From assembly GCF_001662875.1 (NCBI RefSeq), contig NZ_JPVZ01000005.1, positions 186,001 through 250,000 of the forward strand: a stretch of 64,000 nucleotides of DNA, given 5' to 3'. This DNA is from Thalassospira tepidiphila MCCC 1A03514 (GTDB lineage Bacteria; Pseudomonadota; Alphaproteobacteria; Rhodospirillales; Thalassospiraceae). Position 1 is the first letter of the stretch. Every line of letters begins with the position of its first letter. Position numbers and translations under genes: made by a program. The notes beneath the pieces are model-generated. The model was not told the DNA's origin, searched no databases, and worked only from the letters and a program-made list of their open reading frames with translations. Below, piece after piece: positions 1 through 9,040 of this stretch.

Positions 1-70
1 AGGTAAAGCACATTCCGGCTGCCCACACCATAACAGCGCGAACGCAATCATAGTGCAGTCAAAACGTGAA

Positions 71-90
71 ATGCCGGTAAATACCGGCAT
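71..90 (-). terminator. possible weak terminator hairpin after the DUF177 gene
   Basis: A perfect inverted repeat with arms ATGCCGGTA and TACCGGCAT separated by AA lies about 45 bases past the stop of the DUF177 gene. Read on the minus strand it is followed by a short T-containing stretch (TTCACGTTTT). The T tract is not contiguous with the stem, so this is a weak terminator or simply a dyad. I see no gene in positions 1-133. Confidence 0.35.
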
Positions 91-133
91 ATTCAACAAG
101 CCTAATCATCAGACGTTCCCGCCCGGATGACCA

Positions 134-712
134 CTATTTTTTCTTTTCAAGCTGTTCTTTAAGGCCTGCAAGCTGCGCAAACGGGTTGGGTTTGTCGGCG
201 TCGGCGTCTTCTTCGGTCTGGATCGAGTCCGGCAGCTCCGCATCATCCTTGCGTGGATACGGGTCCATCGCAACGGCCAGGAACTGTGCAACAACCTCGC
301 CCAGATCAATCATGCCATCAACAAGCGGTTCGGGCTGTTCAAGCAGCGCCATCAATTCGGCTTCCGACAGATTTTCAAGATCGTCCGGGTTTGACGGCAT
401 GTCTTCTTCGGAAACATGCGGCGAGAAAAGTACCTCGACCGTATCTTCAACGGTTTCCGGCACGGGTTCCAGTGTGGCGACGCAGCGCTGAACGATTTCG
501 GCACTCATCGGGCCACGCACGGTAACTTCGCCGTTTGACGCGGTTTTAACTTCGAGCTCGGCGCGCAAGCTATCAATTGAAACCAGCTCGAACCGTTTGG
601 CCAGTTCGGCACGTTCCTTTTCGTTGGCTTCAATAACAAGTTTCTCTTTGCCACTGACCATTTCATCGGTTTTGACAATACGGGAAAACTCGGGGGTAAA
701 ATTATCAGGCAT
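134..712 (-). CDS. DUF177 (YceD family) protein
   Basis: 192 residues, cytosolic, acidic C-terminal half. The central part has the family's Cys followed by VATLEPVPETVED (about residues 75-90), and the end is Lys/Glu rich. YceD-family proteins in other bacteria are linked to the rpmF/plsX/fabH region and to 23S rRNA biology, but the biochemical role in alphaproteobacteria is not firmly known. I chose the ATG at 712 because the 33 extra upstream residues overlap the preceding gene; this start overlaps that gene's stop by 8 bases, implying translational coupling. plsX would be expected beyond the left edge, which I cannot see. Confidence 0.85.
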   Translation of the reverse strand: MPDNFTPEFSRIVKTDEMVSGKEKLVIEANEKERAELAKRFELVSIDSLRAELEVKTASNGEVTVRGPMSAEIVQRCVATLEPVPETVEDTVEVLFSPHVSEEDMPSNPDDLENLSEAELMALLEQPEPLVDGMIDLGEVVAQFLAVAMDPYPRKDDAELPDSIQTEEDADADKPNPFAQLAGLKEQLEKKK

Positions 713-1277
713 CAGGTCGTTCTTTCTCGTGCGAGTCAGATACAGCAACAGCCGGGACATCGGGAAAATGAACCGCGCCGTTCTGCATTTGCAAAATGGT
801 TTGATTTTCAAGGCTGGTCAGCGCGTCGTGGATATAGCCGACCATCGCCATAAGTTGTTCATTGCTGACATTACAGTCAGCGTAAAGATTACGGTCCAGT
901 GCGGCGGCAAGCTCGGCTGCGCCAGACTGAACACCTTCTTCATAGGCAACAATGCGCCCATGGTAGGATTCAGACATCTTGCGGATCCGCTTCAGGATAC
1001 CGACATCGCCGATCCCCATTTCACGCATGTTCTGATCAAGATCAGAAAACATCACATCAAAGATGCGCTGTGCAAGATCACGGTCACCATCATCGGCCTT
1101 CAAACGGCGAAACAGGATGAATGCATGAACGAGAATAAGGTCAAAGCGCCCTTCCATCTTATCGGGAACGCCAAGCTTTGCGTAGAAGTCCGGTTGGCGC
1201 GCCTGGGTTACCATTGCCGTGTAAAGCTCGAACGCAGCAGTTTGCTTGCGGTCTTTTTTCTTAAGCCATCCAAACAA
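705..1277 (-). CDS. ubiquinol-cytochrome c chaperone (CBP3) family protein
   Basis: About 190 residues, mostly helical, with the family core running from the LILVHAFILFRRLK segment to YHGRIVAYEEG. The mitochondrial homologue Cbp3 helps translation and assembly of cytochrome b of the bc1 complex; an analogous role here is inference. The start is not a plain ATG: the minus strand carries AGGAG at 1286-1290, which is 8 bases before a TTG at 1277 (Met-Phe-Gly-Trp-Leu-Lys). A GTG at 1286 also opens the frame but would sit on top of the Shine-Dalgarno sequence. Overlaps the DUF177 gene by 8 bases and is divergent from bamE, the usual alphaproteobacterial arrangement. Confidence 0.82.
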   Translation of the reverse strand: MFGWLKKKDRKQTAAFELYTAMVTQARQPDFYAKLGVPDKMEGRFDLILVHAFILFRRLKADDGDRDLAQRIFDVMFSDLDQNMREMGIGDVGILKRIRKMSESYHGRIVAYEEGVQSGAAELAAALDRNLYADCNVSNEQLMAMVGYIHDALTSLENQTILQMQNGAVHFPDVPAVAVSDSHEKERPDA

Positions 1278-1332
1278 CAGTAACACTCCTTCGTTGACAT
1301 TCCTGTCGTGGCACGCAGAATGCCGTAAATCT

Positions 1333-1355
1333 CATTGGGGCATGTCTGCCCCATG
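1333..1355 (+). other. hairpin in the bamE leader
   Basis: GGGGCA and TGCCCC (1337-1342 and 1347-1352) form a perfect stem around TGTC, extended by A/T pairs on both sides. It lies in the 165-base divergent interval between the CBP3-type gene and bamE, about 90 bases before the bamE ATG. A TTGACA box occurs at 1294-1299 on the plus strand, but I see no convincing matching -10. Its function is unknown. Confidence 0.35.
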
Positions 1356-1442
1356 CATTGCCCGGCAATATCATGCGCCTCGCGCAGAAACTCAAGGCAA
1401 TTCCGGTTTCGCTTCAAGAAGAGGGTCGCTCAGGTGAGCTTC

Positions 1443-1892
1443 ATGGATAACAAAACTACCCGCATTCCCCTGATCATGCTGGCAGGGCTCGCTATTGCCT
1501 TTGTCGCTGCCTGCAGCCCCAGAATTGCGACCCGCGGCCACGCGCCGGACCCAGAACAGCTTGAACAGATCTCTGTCGGAGAATCGACCAAGGGTGATGT
1601 CACCAATATTCTGGGATCGCCATCATCGGTTGCCGCCTTTGACGAAAATGTCTGGCTTTATATTTCCAGTGTGACCGAGACCGTTGCGTTCTTCGAACCC
1701 GAAACCGTCCAGCAGAAAGTCATTCTGATCAGCTTCGATGCGGCCAATCGCGTCGAAATCCTGAGTGAATATGACCTCGAAGACGGCAAGCCGGTTATTC
1801 CGACGGACCGCGTTACACCGACTGCCGGTCGTGAAATCACGATCCTGCAGCAGCTCTTTGGCAACCTGGGTCGCTTCAGCGAGCAGAAATAA
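1443..1892 (+). CDS. bamE: outer membrane assembly lipoprotein BamE/SmpA
   Basis: 149-residue lipoprotein of the BAM complex, which inserts beta-barrel proteins into the outer membrane. The N-terminus is a type II signal: MDNKTTR, a hydrophobic stretch, then lipobox VAAC with the lipidated Cys at residue 24. The mature part carries the SmpA/OmlA fold, with the typical ISVGESTKGDVTNILGSPS motif about 30 residues after the Cys. The ATG at 1443 has AGGTGAG five bases upstream; longer readings would place the signal peptide internally. Convergent with thiL, with only 29 bases between the stops and no clear terminator. Confidence 0.93.
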   Translation: MDNKTTRIPLIMLAGLAIAFVAACSPRIATRGHAPDPEQLEQISVGESTKGDVTNILGSPSSVAAFDENVWLYISSVTETVAFFEPETVQQKVILISFDAANRVEILSEYDLEDGKPVIPTDRVTPTAGREITILQQLFGNLGRFSEQK

Positions 1893-1921
1893 GCCGCCTG
1901 AGCCGATCTAGAGATCTGTCG

Positions 1922-2896
1922 TTATTTGAAATGGTCGAACCCGCCATCTGCGAGTTCGGCCATTTTTCCATCCGCACCGATCAGTGATACAACACCGACT
2001 TCATCCGTCACCCCACCGATGACGGTGAAGGCATCACCCAAGGCAGCAACATCATCGGGTGCACCCGCAATCAGAAGTTCGTAATCATCACCGCCCGCAA
2101 GAATGCGCGACCACTGGTCTTCATCACCATCCAACGCAGCCCGTGCCGCCTTGGATAGCGGAACAGCATCGCGGTTGATCACAAGACCGACACCCGAAGC
2201 AGAACAAATCTTGCGGCAATCCCCTGCAAGCCCGTCGGAAATATCCATGGCAGCCAAACGTCGTTTCGATGCGATACAGGCCGCACTTTCCGTCATCCGC
2301 GGCTGCGGCAACCAATAACGGTCTTTCAGGAACTCGGCCAAATCCGGTGCAAGATCGGGAAATTCGCCGTTCAGTAGCGCCAGCCCCAAGGCCGCATCAC
2401 CCAACGTTCCGGTGACGGCCAAAACATCGCCCGGCTGTGCCAGATCACGTCGAAGGGCCCTGCCTGTTGGAACATAGCCAAATGCCGTCAGACTAAAAAA
2501 TGTCGGGCCCGGCGTTGCAACCGTATCTCCGCCCCAAAGCGACACATCATAAGCCGCACAATCTTCGCCAAAACCCTTGGCAAATCGCGCAACCCAGTCA
2601 TCCGACAGATCGCGATTATAACCCGAACTCAATACGACGCCGCCCGGTCGGGCGCCCATGGCCGCCAAGTCCGACAGGTTCACGCGCAGAACTTTCTTTG
2701 CGATCAGTTCGGGTTCATCAATGCTTCGGAAATGGACATCAGCCACCAGCGCATCGGTGGTTACAACAACCTCGTGCCCGGCGGGTGGTGAAAATACGGC
2801 CGCATCATCCTTCAAAGACAATGCGGCCGGATCACTTTGCGCAATGGGCGCAAAATGGCGCGCGATCAGTTCAAATTCGCCGGATCGCGCTGCCAT
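1922..2896 (-). CDS. thiL: thiamine-monophosphate kinase
   Basis: 324 residues. Phosphorylates thiamine monophosphate to thiamine pyrophosphate, the last step of cofactor synthesis. The AIR-synthase-like fold is recognisable: SLKDDAAVF near residue 30 (Mg binding), LRVNLSDLAAMGA, the glycine-rich SLWGGDT, and AMDISDGLAGD around residue 210. I placed the start at the ATG at 2896, one base from the nusB stop, because the 49 upstream residues read through nusB and are unlike the family. It is the last gene of the rpiB-to-thiL run; nusB-thiL linkage is common in alphaproteobacteria. Confidence 0.95.
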   Translation of the reverse strand: MAARSGEFELIARHFAPIAQSDPAALSLKDDAAVFSPPAGHEVVVTTDALVADVHFRSIDEPELIAKKVLRVNLSDLAAMGARPGGVVLSSGYNRDLSDDWVARFAKGFGEDCAAYDVSLWGGDTVATPGPTFFSLTAFGYVPTGRALRRDLAQPGDVLAVTGTLGDAALGLALLNGEFPDLAPDLAEFLKDRYWLPQPRMTESAACIASKRRLAAMDISDGLAGDCRKICSASGVGLVINRDAVPLSKAARAALDGDEDQWSRILAGGDDYELLIAGAPDDVAALGDAFTVIGGVTDEVGVVSLIGADGKMAELADGGFDHFK

Positions 2897-2897
2897 A

Positions 2898-3395
2898 TCA
2901 ATTCTGTCCGGCTTCACCGGGACGCAAGGTTTTCCCGATACGGTCCAGCACGGCATTGACCAGCTTCGGTTCGTTCTCGTCAAAGAACGAATGCGCTGCG
3001 TCGACATATTCCGTGATAACGACCCGCATCGGCACGTCTTCACGCGCGATCAGTTCATACGTGCCCGCACGCAGGATACTGCGAAGGACCGTCTCAAGAC
3101 GCTGCGTGGTCCAGCCCTTTTCAAGCGCACCATTGATCAGCGCATCAAGATCGACCATGCGCGCGGCAACACCCTGAACCAGATCGGCGAAAAAGCCGCG
3201 ATCCGGATCGATCAGGTCTTCGTTTGGCACATCAAGATCGCGACCACCCGTACCATCAAGGCGGAAGTCGGAATATTCGCGCACGATATCAGCGGCAGGC
3301 AGCTGCGAAAGCTCTGCCTGGTAAAGCGCCTGAATAGCGGCAAAACGCGCCGCACTGCGCCGTTGTGCGGCTGATGCCTTTGATTTCTCGGTCAT
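2898..3395 (-). CDS. nusB: transcription antitermination factor NusB
   Basis: 165 residues, all helical. NusB pairs with NusE (S10) and binds boxA RNA to support rRNA transcription antitermination. Family marks include AARFAAIQALYQAEL near the N-terminus, FFADLVQGV in the middle, and LRAGTYELIAREDVPMRVVITEYVD in the C-terminal half (only partly quoted here as family core). The ATG at 3395 overlaps the ribH stop by one base (TAATG), so the two are translationally coupled. ribH-nusB adjacency is a classic bacterial pairing. Confidence 0.95.
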   Translation of the reverse strand: MTEKSKASAAQRRSAARFAAIQALYQAELSQLPAADIVREYSDFRLDGTGGRDLDVPNEDLIDPDRGFFADLVQGVAARMVDLDALINGALEKGWTTQRLETVLRSILRAGTYELIAREDVPMRVVITEYVDAAHSFFDENEPKLVNAVLDRIGKTLRPGEAGQN

Positions 3396-3859
3396 TACTT
3401 GTGATGTATTCCAAAGTGGTTTTGAACTTCAATCTGACGCAGAACAGCTTTGGCAGCTTCGCCGCCCTTGTTCTTTTCGTCAGCCTTGGCCCGTGCAAGT
3501 GCCTGCGCCTCGTTCTCGACAGTCAGGATGCCATTGCCGATTGCCAGGTTGTAGTCAAGGCAAAGCTGCATCAGCGCACGGTTGGCTTCTTCGCAAATGT
3601 GGTCGTAATGCGTGGTTTCGCCACGGATAACACACCCCAGCGCAAGATAACCGTCATAGCGCGGACCGGTGGCCAGTTCTTCCATCGACTGCACAGCATA
3701 ACGGATGGTAATTGGCACTTCAAACGCACCCGCGACCGAAATACGGTCCCATGTCGCGCCACCAGCTTGCAGCGTCGAAGCGGCCCCTTTGACAAGGTCT
3801 TCGACGATATGCGTGTAATACGGCGCATCCACAATCAGAATGTGGGGGGCGTTGCTCAT
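3395..3859 (-). CDS. ribH: 6,7-dimethyl-8-ribityllumazine synthase
   Basis: 154 residues. Condenses 5-amino-6-ribitylamino-uracil with dihydroxybutanone phosphate to give lumazine, the penultimate step to riboflavin. Visible marks are the substrate-binding VAGAFEVPITIRYA segment and LGCVIRGETTHYDHICEEA, with the catalytic His in THYDH. I took the ATG at 3859 (MSNAPHILIVD), which matches the family's first beta strand; upstream in-frame codons would run into ribBX. It sits 4 bases after the ribBX stop and overlaps nusB by one base. Confidence 0.95.
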   Translation of the reverse strand: MSNAPHILIVDAPYYTHIVEDLVKGAASTLQAGGATWDRISVAGAFEVPITIRYAVQSMEELATGPRYDGYLALGCVIRGETTHYDHICEEANRALMQLCLDYNLAIGNGILTVENEAQALARAKADEKNKGGEAAKAVLRQIEVQNHFGIHHK

Positions 3860-3863
3860 GATT

Positions 3864-5018
3864 TTATTCCTCCGAGACGACAAGCGGACGCTGATCAACC
3901 AGATTTAGACCGAAGCCGTCAAGTCCTACAATGTGGCGTTTGGTATTTGAAAGCAGAATCATGTCGCGAATGCCAAGATCATGCAAGATTTGCGCACCGA
4001 CACCATAGTCGCGCAAATCGCCATCACCGTTTTCATTCGCCAGTTCCTGACGCAGGGCATCACCATCCCCGCCATTCATCTCGATCAGTTTGGCAATCGA
4101 TGCAGAAAGCGTGTTCGGACGCGGTTCACGGATCAGGACAACCACACCACGCCCCTCCTCGCCGATCTGGCGCATGGCGGCTGAAAGTTGACCATGATGG
4201 CCCGTTTGGGTATCGCCCAAGATATCTTCTATCACATTTAGGGCATGCACACGGGTCAGAACCGGCGCATCATCAGAAATATCGCCTTTGACCAGTGCAA
4301 TATGTTCGGCATAGGTGACATTGTTGACATAAAGATGCATGTCAAACTCGCCGCCATTCACACTTTTGATCTTGGTGGTGGCTTTGCGCTGAACGACTTT
4401 TTCATGTTTGCGGCGATAGCGGATCAGATCGGCAATCTGCGCGATCTTGAGATCATGTTTCTTGGCAAACTCTACCAGTTCTGGCAGTCGCGCCATTTCA
4501 CCCGAATCACTCATGATTTCACAAATGACACCCGACGGGTTCAGGCCCGCAAGGCGTGCGATATCAACAGACGCCTCTGTGTGACCGGCACGCACCAAAA
4601 CCCCACCCGGACGGGCACGAAGCGGGAATACATGGCCCGGTGTCACGATGTCGTGGCGACCGGCATTGGGATCAATTGCGACGGCCACAGTCCGCGCACG
4701 GTCAGGTGCGGAAATACCGGTGGTAACGCCAGTCTTGGCCTCGATCGATACGGTGAAGGCTGTTTCGTGGCGTGTGCCGTTATGCGCACTCATCATGGTC
4801 AGGCCAAGCTCGTCGCACCGCTCAGATTCAAGCGTCAGACAAATCAGGCCGCGGCCATGGGTTGCCATGAAATTGATGGCATCGGGTGTTGCCATCTGGG
4901 CCGGAATAACCAGATCGCCCTCGTTTTCGCGGTCCTCGTCATCGACAAGAATGAACATCCGGCCATTGCGGGCCTCTTCGATGACGTCTTCTATTGGCGA
5001 AAGATAATTATGCGGCAT
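3864..5018 (-). CDS. ribBA: RibBX: DHBP synthase with a degenerate GTP cyclohydrolase II-like domain
   Basis: 384 residues, two domains. Residues 1 to about 205 are 3,4-dihydroxy-2-butanone-4-phosphate synthase (RibB), with the intact acidic loop DDEDRENEGDL, ATHGRGLICL and RPGGVLVRAGHTEA; this makes the four-carbon precursor of riboflavin from ribulose 5-phosphate. Residues about 210-384 have the GTP cyclohydrolase II fold but not its active site: where active RibA has three zinc cysteines after RVHSEC, this protein reads RVHALNVIEDILGDTQTGHH with no cysteine, and RQEGRGIG is replaced by IREPRPN. It therefore should not hydrolyse GTP, and another ribA is needed elsewhere. This matches the RibBX variant described in Proteobacteria. 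Seven bases separate it from ribE. Confidence 0.93.
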   Translation of the reverse strand: MPHNYLSPIEDVIEEARNGRMFILVDDEDRENEGDLVIPAQMATPDAINFMATHGRGLICLTLESERCDELGLTMMSAHNGTRHETAFTVSIEAKTGVTTGISAPDRARTVAVAIDPNAGRHDIVTPGHVFPLRARPGGVLVRAGHTEASVDIARLAGLNPSGVICEIMSDSGEMARLPELVEFAKKHDLKIAQIADLIRYRRKHEKVVQRKATTKIKSVNGGEFDMHLYVNNVTYAEHIALVKGDISDDAPVLTRVHALNVIEDILGDTQTGHHGQLSAAMRQIGEEGRGVVVLIREPRPNTLSASIAKLIEMNGGDGDALRQELANENGDGDLRDYGVGAQILHDLGIRDMILLSNTKRHIVGLDGFGLNLVDQRPLVVSEE

Positions 5019-5024
5019 TGTTGA

Positions 5025-5612
5025 TCAATCCTTGCCCAGCATGCGCGCGACGTAGCGTGCCAGCATATCAATTTCAAAGTTGATCCGGTCGCCCGGTTGC
5101 TTTGAACCCAATGTGGTTTCGTTTTGGGTATGTGGTATCAGATTGATACCAAATGTGTTTCCGTCAACCTCGTTGACAGTCAAAGACACACCTTCAAGTG
5201 TCACCGATCCCTTGGATGCGATATATTTCGCAAAGGCTTCGGGCACTTCGAATGTCAGGCGCAATGAATCACCCTCTGGCACGCGTTTGGTCAGCGTTGC
5301 AACGCCATCGACATGGCCAGATACGATGTGACCACCCAACTCATCGCCGACACGCGTCGCCTGCTCGAGATTGACCTTGGATCCGACAACAAGATCACCC
5401 AGCGTTGTCCGCGAAAGGCTTTCTGCCGATGCCTCGATGGCAAACCAGTCATCCCCGGTTTCGATCACGGTCATGCAGGCACCATTGCACGCGATTGACG
5501 CCCCCAGAACGATCTTTGAGGTATCAAACGATGTGGTGAACTCAAACCGGGTATCGCCGGTTTTCTCGATTGCACGCACGGTTGCGATATCGGTGATGAT
5601 GCCAGTGAACAT
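5025..5612 (-). CDS. ribE: riboflavin synthase, alpha subunit
   Basis: 195 residues. Dismutates two lumazine molecules to riboflavin and the pyrimidine precursor. The protein is an internal duplication of two lumazine-binding barrels: the first starts MFTGIITDI, and the second starts after GHIVSGHVDGVATL at about residue 95. NGACMTV and GVSLTVNEV are equivalent substrate-binding segments in the two halves. Often called ribC or ribE depending on nomenclature. It lies 4 bases after the ribD stop, within the rib operon. Confidence 0.95.
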   Translation of the reverse strand: MFTGIITDIATVRAIEKTGDTRFEFTTSFDTSKIVLGASIACNGACMTVIETGDDWFAIEASAESLSRTTLGDLVVGSKVNLEQATRVGDELGGHIVSGHVDGVATLTKRVPEGDSLRLTFEVPEAFAKYIASKGSVTLEGVSLTVNEVDGNTFGINLIPHTQNETTLGSKQPGDRINFEIDMLARYVARMLGKD

Positions 5613-5616
5613 TCAT

Positions 5617-6738
5617 TTATTCCGTTATTTTATCGTAGGTTACCGCAATATCTGCACCTACTTCACGAACTGAAGTACGTTTGAAATGCGGTGCGTCAGC
5701 AAGCTGTTTCAAACCAAGATCTGCAATCATTGCCTTGCCGTCGCCACCAATCAACGATGGCGCGACGAAATGAATGATACGATCAACCACACCCGCCCTG
5801 ATCAAACCAGCGGCAAGATTTCCGCCACTTTCAACAAGGACACGCGTCAGACCTTCATCTGCCAGCTTACGCAGCACATCATGTAGGTCCAAATGATCAT
5901 CTGCGCATCCTGCGGAAATCACTTTTACCGCAGTTTTTTGAAATTTTTCCGATAGTTCGGCGAAATTCTTGTTGGCGGTTACCAGCCATGTCGGCACGTC
6001 GTCGGCCGTCTGGACAAGCCTGGCAGTAACCGGAACGTCGCCTGCACGATCCAGAATGACGCGCAACGGCGATTGATGGCCGCGCCCGGCAAGGCGACAA
6101 GTCAAACTCGGATCATCGGCGATGACCGTCTTGGCACCGACCAGAATGGCGTCATGGTTGGCACGCAACATGTGCCCGGCTTCGCGTGCGCCAGCACCCG
6201 TAATCCACTGGCTTTCGCCACTGGCCGTCGCAGATCGCGCATCAAGGGTCGATGCCAGTTTAAGGGTGATAAACGGACGGGAACGCTCGGCCTTGGACAG
6301 GAAGCCCGCATTCACGCGGCGGGCCTCATCGGCATAAAGCCCGACATCAACCTGAATGCCGGCATCACGCAGCATTTTGTGCCCCCTGCCCGACACGCGC
6401 GGATCCGGATCGGTCAGCGCGCTGACAACGCGCGACACACCGGCTTCAATCAGGCCGGTTGCACAGGGCGGCGCTTTGCCAACATGACTACAAGGTTCAA
6501 GGGTGACATAGGCGGTTGCACCACGGGCCAGCGGACCGGCCAGATCAAGGGCAACACGTTCGGCATGCGGGCGGCCACCGGGTTGAGTGTGACCACGGCC
6601 AACAATGGCGCCATCAGAAGAAACAAGGACACAGCCAACCGACGGGTTCGGCCAGACATTTCCCAAACCGCGTTTTGACAGGCTCAATGCGACCCGCATG
6701 AAATGCCGGTCGTCTTCGCTAAACGCGGGGGCTGTCAT
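5617..6738 (-). CDS. ribD: bifunctional riboflavin deaminase/reductase RibD
   Basis: 373 residues. The N-terminal half (about 1-150) is a zinc deaminase, with HAERVALDL and LEPCSHVGKAPPC providing the ligands His and two Cys plus the catalytic Glu. The C-terminal half (about 155-370) is the NADPH-dependent pyrimidine reductase, with PFITLKLASTLDA, VGAKTVIADDP and LVESGGNLAAGLI. Together they carry out steps two and three of riboflavin synthesis. The ATG at 6738 overlaps the nrdR stop by one base. I saw no FMN riboswitch anywhere upstream in this operon. Confidence 0.95.
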   Translation of the reverse strand: MTAPAFSEDDRHFMRVALSLSKRGLGNVWPNPSVGCVLVSSDGAIVGRGHTQPGGRPHAERVALDLAGPLARGATAYVTLEPCSHVGKAPPCATGLIEAGVSRVVSALTDPDPRVSGRGHKMLRDAGIQVDVGLYADEARRVNAGFLSKAERSRPFITLKLASTLDARSATASGESQWITGAGAREAGHMLRANHDAILVGAKTVIADDPSLTCRLAGRGHQSPLRVILDRAGDVPVTARLVQTADDVPTWLVTANKNFAELSEKFQKTAVKVISAGCADDHLDLHDVLRKLADEGLTRVLVESGGNLAAGLIRAGVVDRIIHFVAPSLIGGDGKAMIADLGLKQLADAPHFKRTSVREVGADIAVTYDKITE

Positions 6739-7211
6739 TACTCTGCGTCCGCCTCTTCTTCCCCATCATGCATTTTTTCGACGAATTGTTCGAAATCGCG
6801 GGCTTCACGGAAATTCTTGTACACCGAAGCGTAGCGTACATAAGCCACCTGATCGAGGGCATTCAGCGCCTCCATCACCATTTCGCCAATGGTATCGGTG
6901 GAAATATCGCTTTCGCCACTGCTTTCAAGACGGCGTTGAATGCCATTAAGGGCCTTTTCAACACGTTCGTCTTCAATCGGGCGTTTGCGACAGGCAAGAA
7001 AGATCGACCGCGCCAGCTTGTCGCGGTCGAACAATTCGCGTTGCCCGTCTGTCTTCACAACCATCAATTCACGCAACTGGACACGTTCAAATGTCGTGAA
7101 GCGCGATCCGCAGGCAGGACAGAACCGGCGACGGCGAATGGCATGATGCTCTTCGGTCGGACGGGAGTCCTTAACCTGGGTATCGGTATGTCCGCAAAAC
7201 GGGCAACGCAT
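6738..7211 (-). CDS. nrdR: transcriptional repressor NrdR
   Basis: 157 residues. Nucleotide-sensing repressor of ribonucleotide reductase genes. The N-terminal zinc ribbon has CPFCG at residues 3-7 and CPACG about 28 residues later, followed by the ATP-cone domain starting near residue 49 ([16 protein letters not shown]). The C-terminus is acidic ([10 protein letters not shown]). Gene order glyA-nrdR-ribD is typical of alphaproteobacteria. It starts 24 bases after glyA and is coupled to ribD by a one-base stop/start overlap. No nrd genes are in the window, so the regulated targets must be elsewhere. Confidence 0.95.
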   Translation of the reverse strand: MRCPFCGHTDTQVKDSRPTEEHHAIRRRRFCPACGSRFTTFERVQLRELMVVKTDGQRELFDRDKLARSIFLACRKRPIEDERVEKALNGIQRRLESSGESDISTDTIGEMVMEALNALDQVAYVRYASVYKNFREARDFEQFVEKMHDGEEEADAE

Positions 7212-7235
7212 ATTTTTATCTAAGCCTCAAATCGA

Positions 7236-8510
7236 TCAGGAATAGATCGGGAAACGCTTGCAGAGGTCTTCGACCTTCGCACGGACGGCAGCCTCGACTT
7301 CGGCATTGCCTTCCGGGTTGTCGACCATGGCATCCAGAACGTCACCGATCAGTTCACCGATCTGCTGGAATTCGGCAACACCGAAACCACGCGTGGTACC
7401 AGCCGGCGTACCAAGACGCACACCAGACGTAATGGTCGGCTTTTCGGTGTCAAACGGAATACCGTTTTTGTTGCACGTAATGCCTGCACGTTCCAGTGCG
7501 ACTTCCGCCGTGTTGCCTTTCAGGCCCTTCGGACGCAAATCTACCAGCATAAGGTGCGTATCGGTACCGCCGGTCACGATGTCAAAGCCACGTTTGACAA
7601 GGACTTCTGCCAGTGCCTTGGCGTTATCAACAACCTGCTGGGCATATGCCTTGAATTCCGGACGCAGCGCTTCGCCAAAGGCAACTGCCTTGGCCGCAAT
7701 CACATGCATCAGCGGACCACCCTGCAGACCCGGGAAGACGGCGGAATTGATCTTTTTGCCGATCTCGAGGTTGTTTGACAGGATCATGCCGCCGCGCGGA
7801 CCTCGAAGGGTTTTATGCGTGGTGGTGGTAACAACATCTGCATAAGGAAGCGGGCTCGGATGAACGCCACCGGCAACGAGACCTGCAAAGTGCGCCATAT
7901 CAACCATCAGCAAAGCGCCAACCTTGTCCGCGATTTCACGGAAACGTTTGAAATCGATCTGACGCGGAATGGCCGAACCACCGGCAATGATCAGGGCCGG
8001 TTTGTGTTCAACCGCAAGGGCTTCAACCTGATCGTAATCAAGGGTCAGGTCATCTTCACGAACGCCATACTGAACCGCATTGAACCACTTGCCCGACAGT
8101 GCCGGACGTGCGCCGTGCGTCAGGTGGCCACCAGCATCAAGCGACATACCCAGAATGGTATCGCCCGGCTTGCAAAGGGCCAGCATCACCGCACCGTTTG
8201 CCTGCGCACCGGAATGGGGCTGAACGTTGACAAATTCACAGCCGAAGATTTCCTTGGCGCGATCAATTGCCAGCTGTTCGGCAACGTCAACATATTCACA
8301 ACCACCATAATAACGGCGCGAAGGATAACCTTCGGCGTATTTGTTGGTCAGGACAGTGCCCTGTGCCTCGATAACCGCTTTGGAAACGATGTTTTCCGAA
8401 GCAATCATCTCGATCTGGTTCTGCTGACGATCAAGCTCGTCGGTAACAGATTTGTACAGTTCCGGATCAGCTTCGGCCAAGCTGGTGGTGAAAAAGCCTT
8501 TGAACGACAT
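7236..8510 (-). CDS. glyA: serine hydroxymethyltransferase
   Basis: 424 residues, full length. PLP enzyme that interconverts serine and glycine with transfer of a one-carbon unit to tetrahydrofolate. The PLP lysine lies in [16 protein letters not shown]; other marks are [27 protein letters not shown] and [14 protein letters not shown]. The start MSFKGFF at 8510 fits the family. 86 bases separate it from rpiB. The product feeds purine and thymidylate synthesis, which may explain its linkage to nrdR. I looked for a glycine riboswitch in the short leader and saw none. Confidence 0.97.
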   Translation of the reverse strand: MSFKGFFTTSLAEADPELYKSVTDELDRQQNQIEMIASENIVSKAVIEAQGTVLTNKYAEGYPSRRYYGGCEYVDVAEQLAIDRAKEIFGCEFVNVQPHSGAQANGAVMLALCKPGDTILGMSLDAGGHLTHGARPALSGKWFNAVQYGVREDDLTLDYDQVEALAVEHKPALIIAGGSAIPRQIDFKRFREIADKVGALLMVDMAHFAGLVAGGVHPSPLPYADVVTTTTHKTLRGPRGGMILSNNLEIGKKINSAVFPGLQGGPLMHVIAAKAVAFGEALRPEFKAYAQQVVDNAKALAEVLVKRGFDIVTGGTDTHLMLVDLRPKGLKGNTAEVALERAGITCNKNGIPFDTEKPTITSGVRLGTPAGTTRGFGVAEFQQIGELIGDVLDAMVDNPEGNAEVEAAVRAKVEDLCKRFPIYS

Positions 8511-8596
8511 GCGGGGGCCTCTTTCGATGCGATGTGACGGGGAGCGACCCTTGGGGGCCGCCTGCCCGTTCCGGTTGATGCCAGATGGCGAGAAAA

Positions 8597-9040
8597 TCAG
8601 ACGGAGCAGGACATTTTTGCGACGCGACCTTCGTGACGACCGCCTTCGAATTCGGTCGACAAGAAGGTATCAACGCAATCAAGTGCCGTGGCTTCACCAA
8701 TCAGGCGGGCACCAAGGCAAAGAACATTTGCGTTGTTATGTTGACGGCAAAGTTCCGTGGAAAGACGGTCATGAACCAGTGCTGCGCGGATTTGCGGATA
8801 ACGGTTGGCTGCCATGCTCATACCGATGCCAGATCCACAGACGAGAATACCCGCCTCGGCCTTGCCATCGATAAGGGCCTTGGCCACTGCCTGCGCATAA
8901 TCCGGGTAATCAACCGAAGCCGAACCATCTGTGCCCAGATCAAGCACTTCAATCCCGCGCTTTTTCAAGGTTTCAGCAATGGTTGATTTCAGTTCCACAC
9001 CACCGTGGTCGGAGGCAATCGCAAGGGTTTTGACGGTCAT
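8597..9040 (-). CDS. rpiB: ribose-5-phosphate isomerase B
   Basis: 147 residues. Isomerises ribose 5-phosphate and ribulose 5-phosphate; ribulose 5-phosphate is also the substrate of the RibB domain encoded downstream. Family motifs are [11 protein letters not shown] at the N-terminus, the anion-binding loop [15 protein letters not shown] with the catalytic Cys, and [14 protein letters not shown] chose the ATG at 9040 because AAGG lies 7 bases upstream and family members begin at this beta strand; an in-frame codon at 9064 would add eight residues. First gene of the long minus-strand operon. Confidence 0.93.
   Translation of the reverse strand: MTVKTLAIASDHGGVELKSTIAETLKKRGIEVLDLGTDGSASVDYPDYAQAVAKALIDGKAEAGILVCGSGIGMSMAANRYPQIRAALVHDRLSTELCRQHNNANVLCLGARLIGEATALDCVDTFLSTEFEGGRHEGRVAKMSCSV

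Noticed and set aside
8511-8596. Glycine riboswitch before glyA
   Set aside because: The leader is only 86 bases and lacks the conserved tandem-aptamer cores.
5613-9040. FMN riboswitch ahead of the rib genes
   Set aside because: All gaps from rpiB to ribD are under 90 bases and none contains the conserved RFN-element sequences; control must lie elsewhere.
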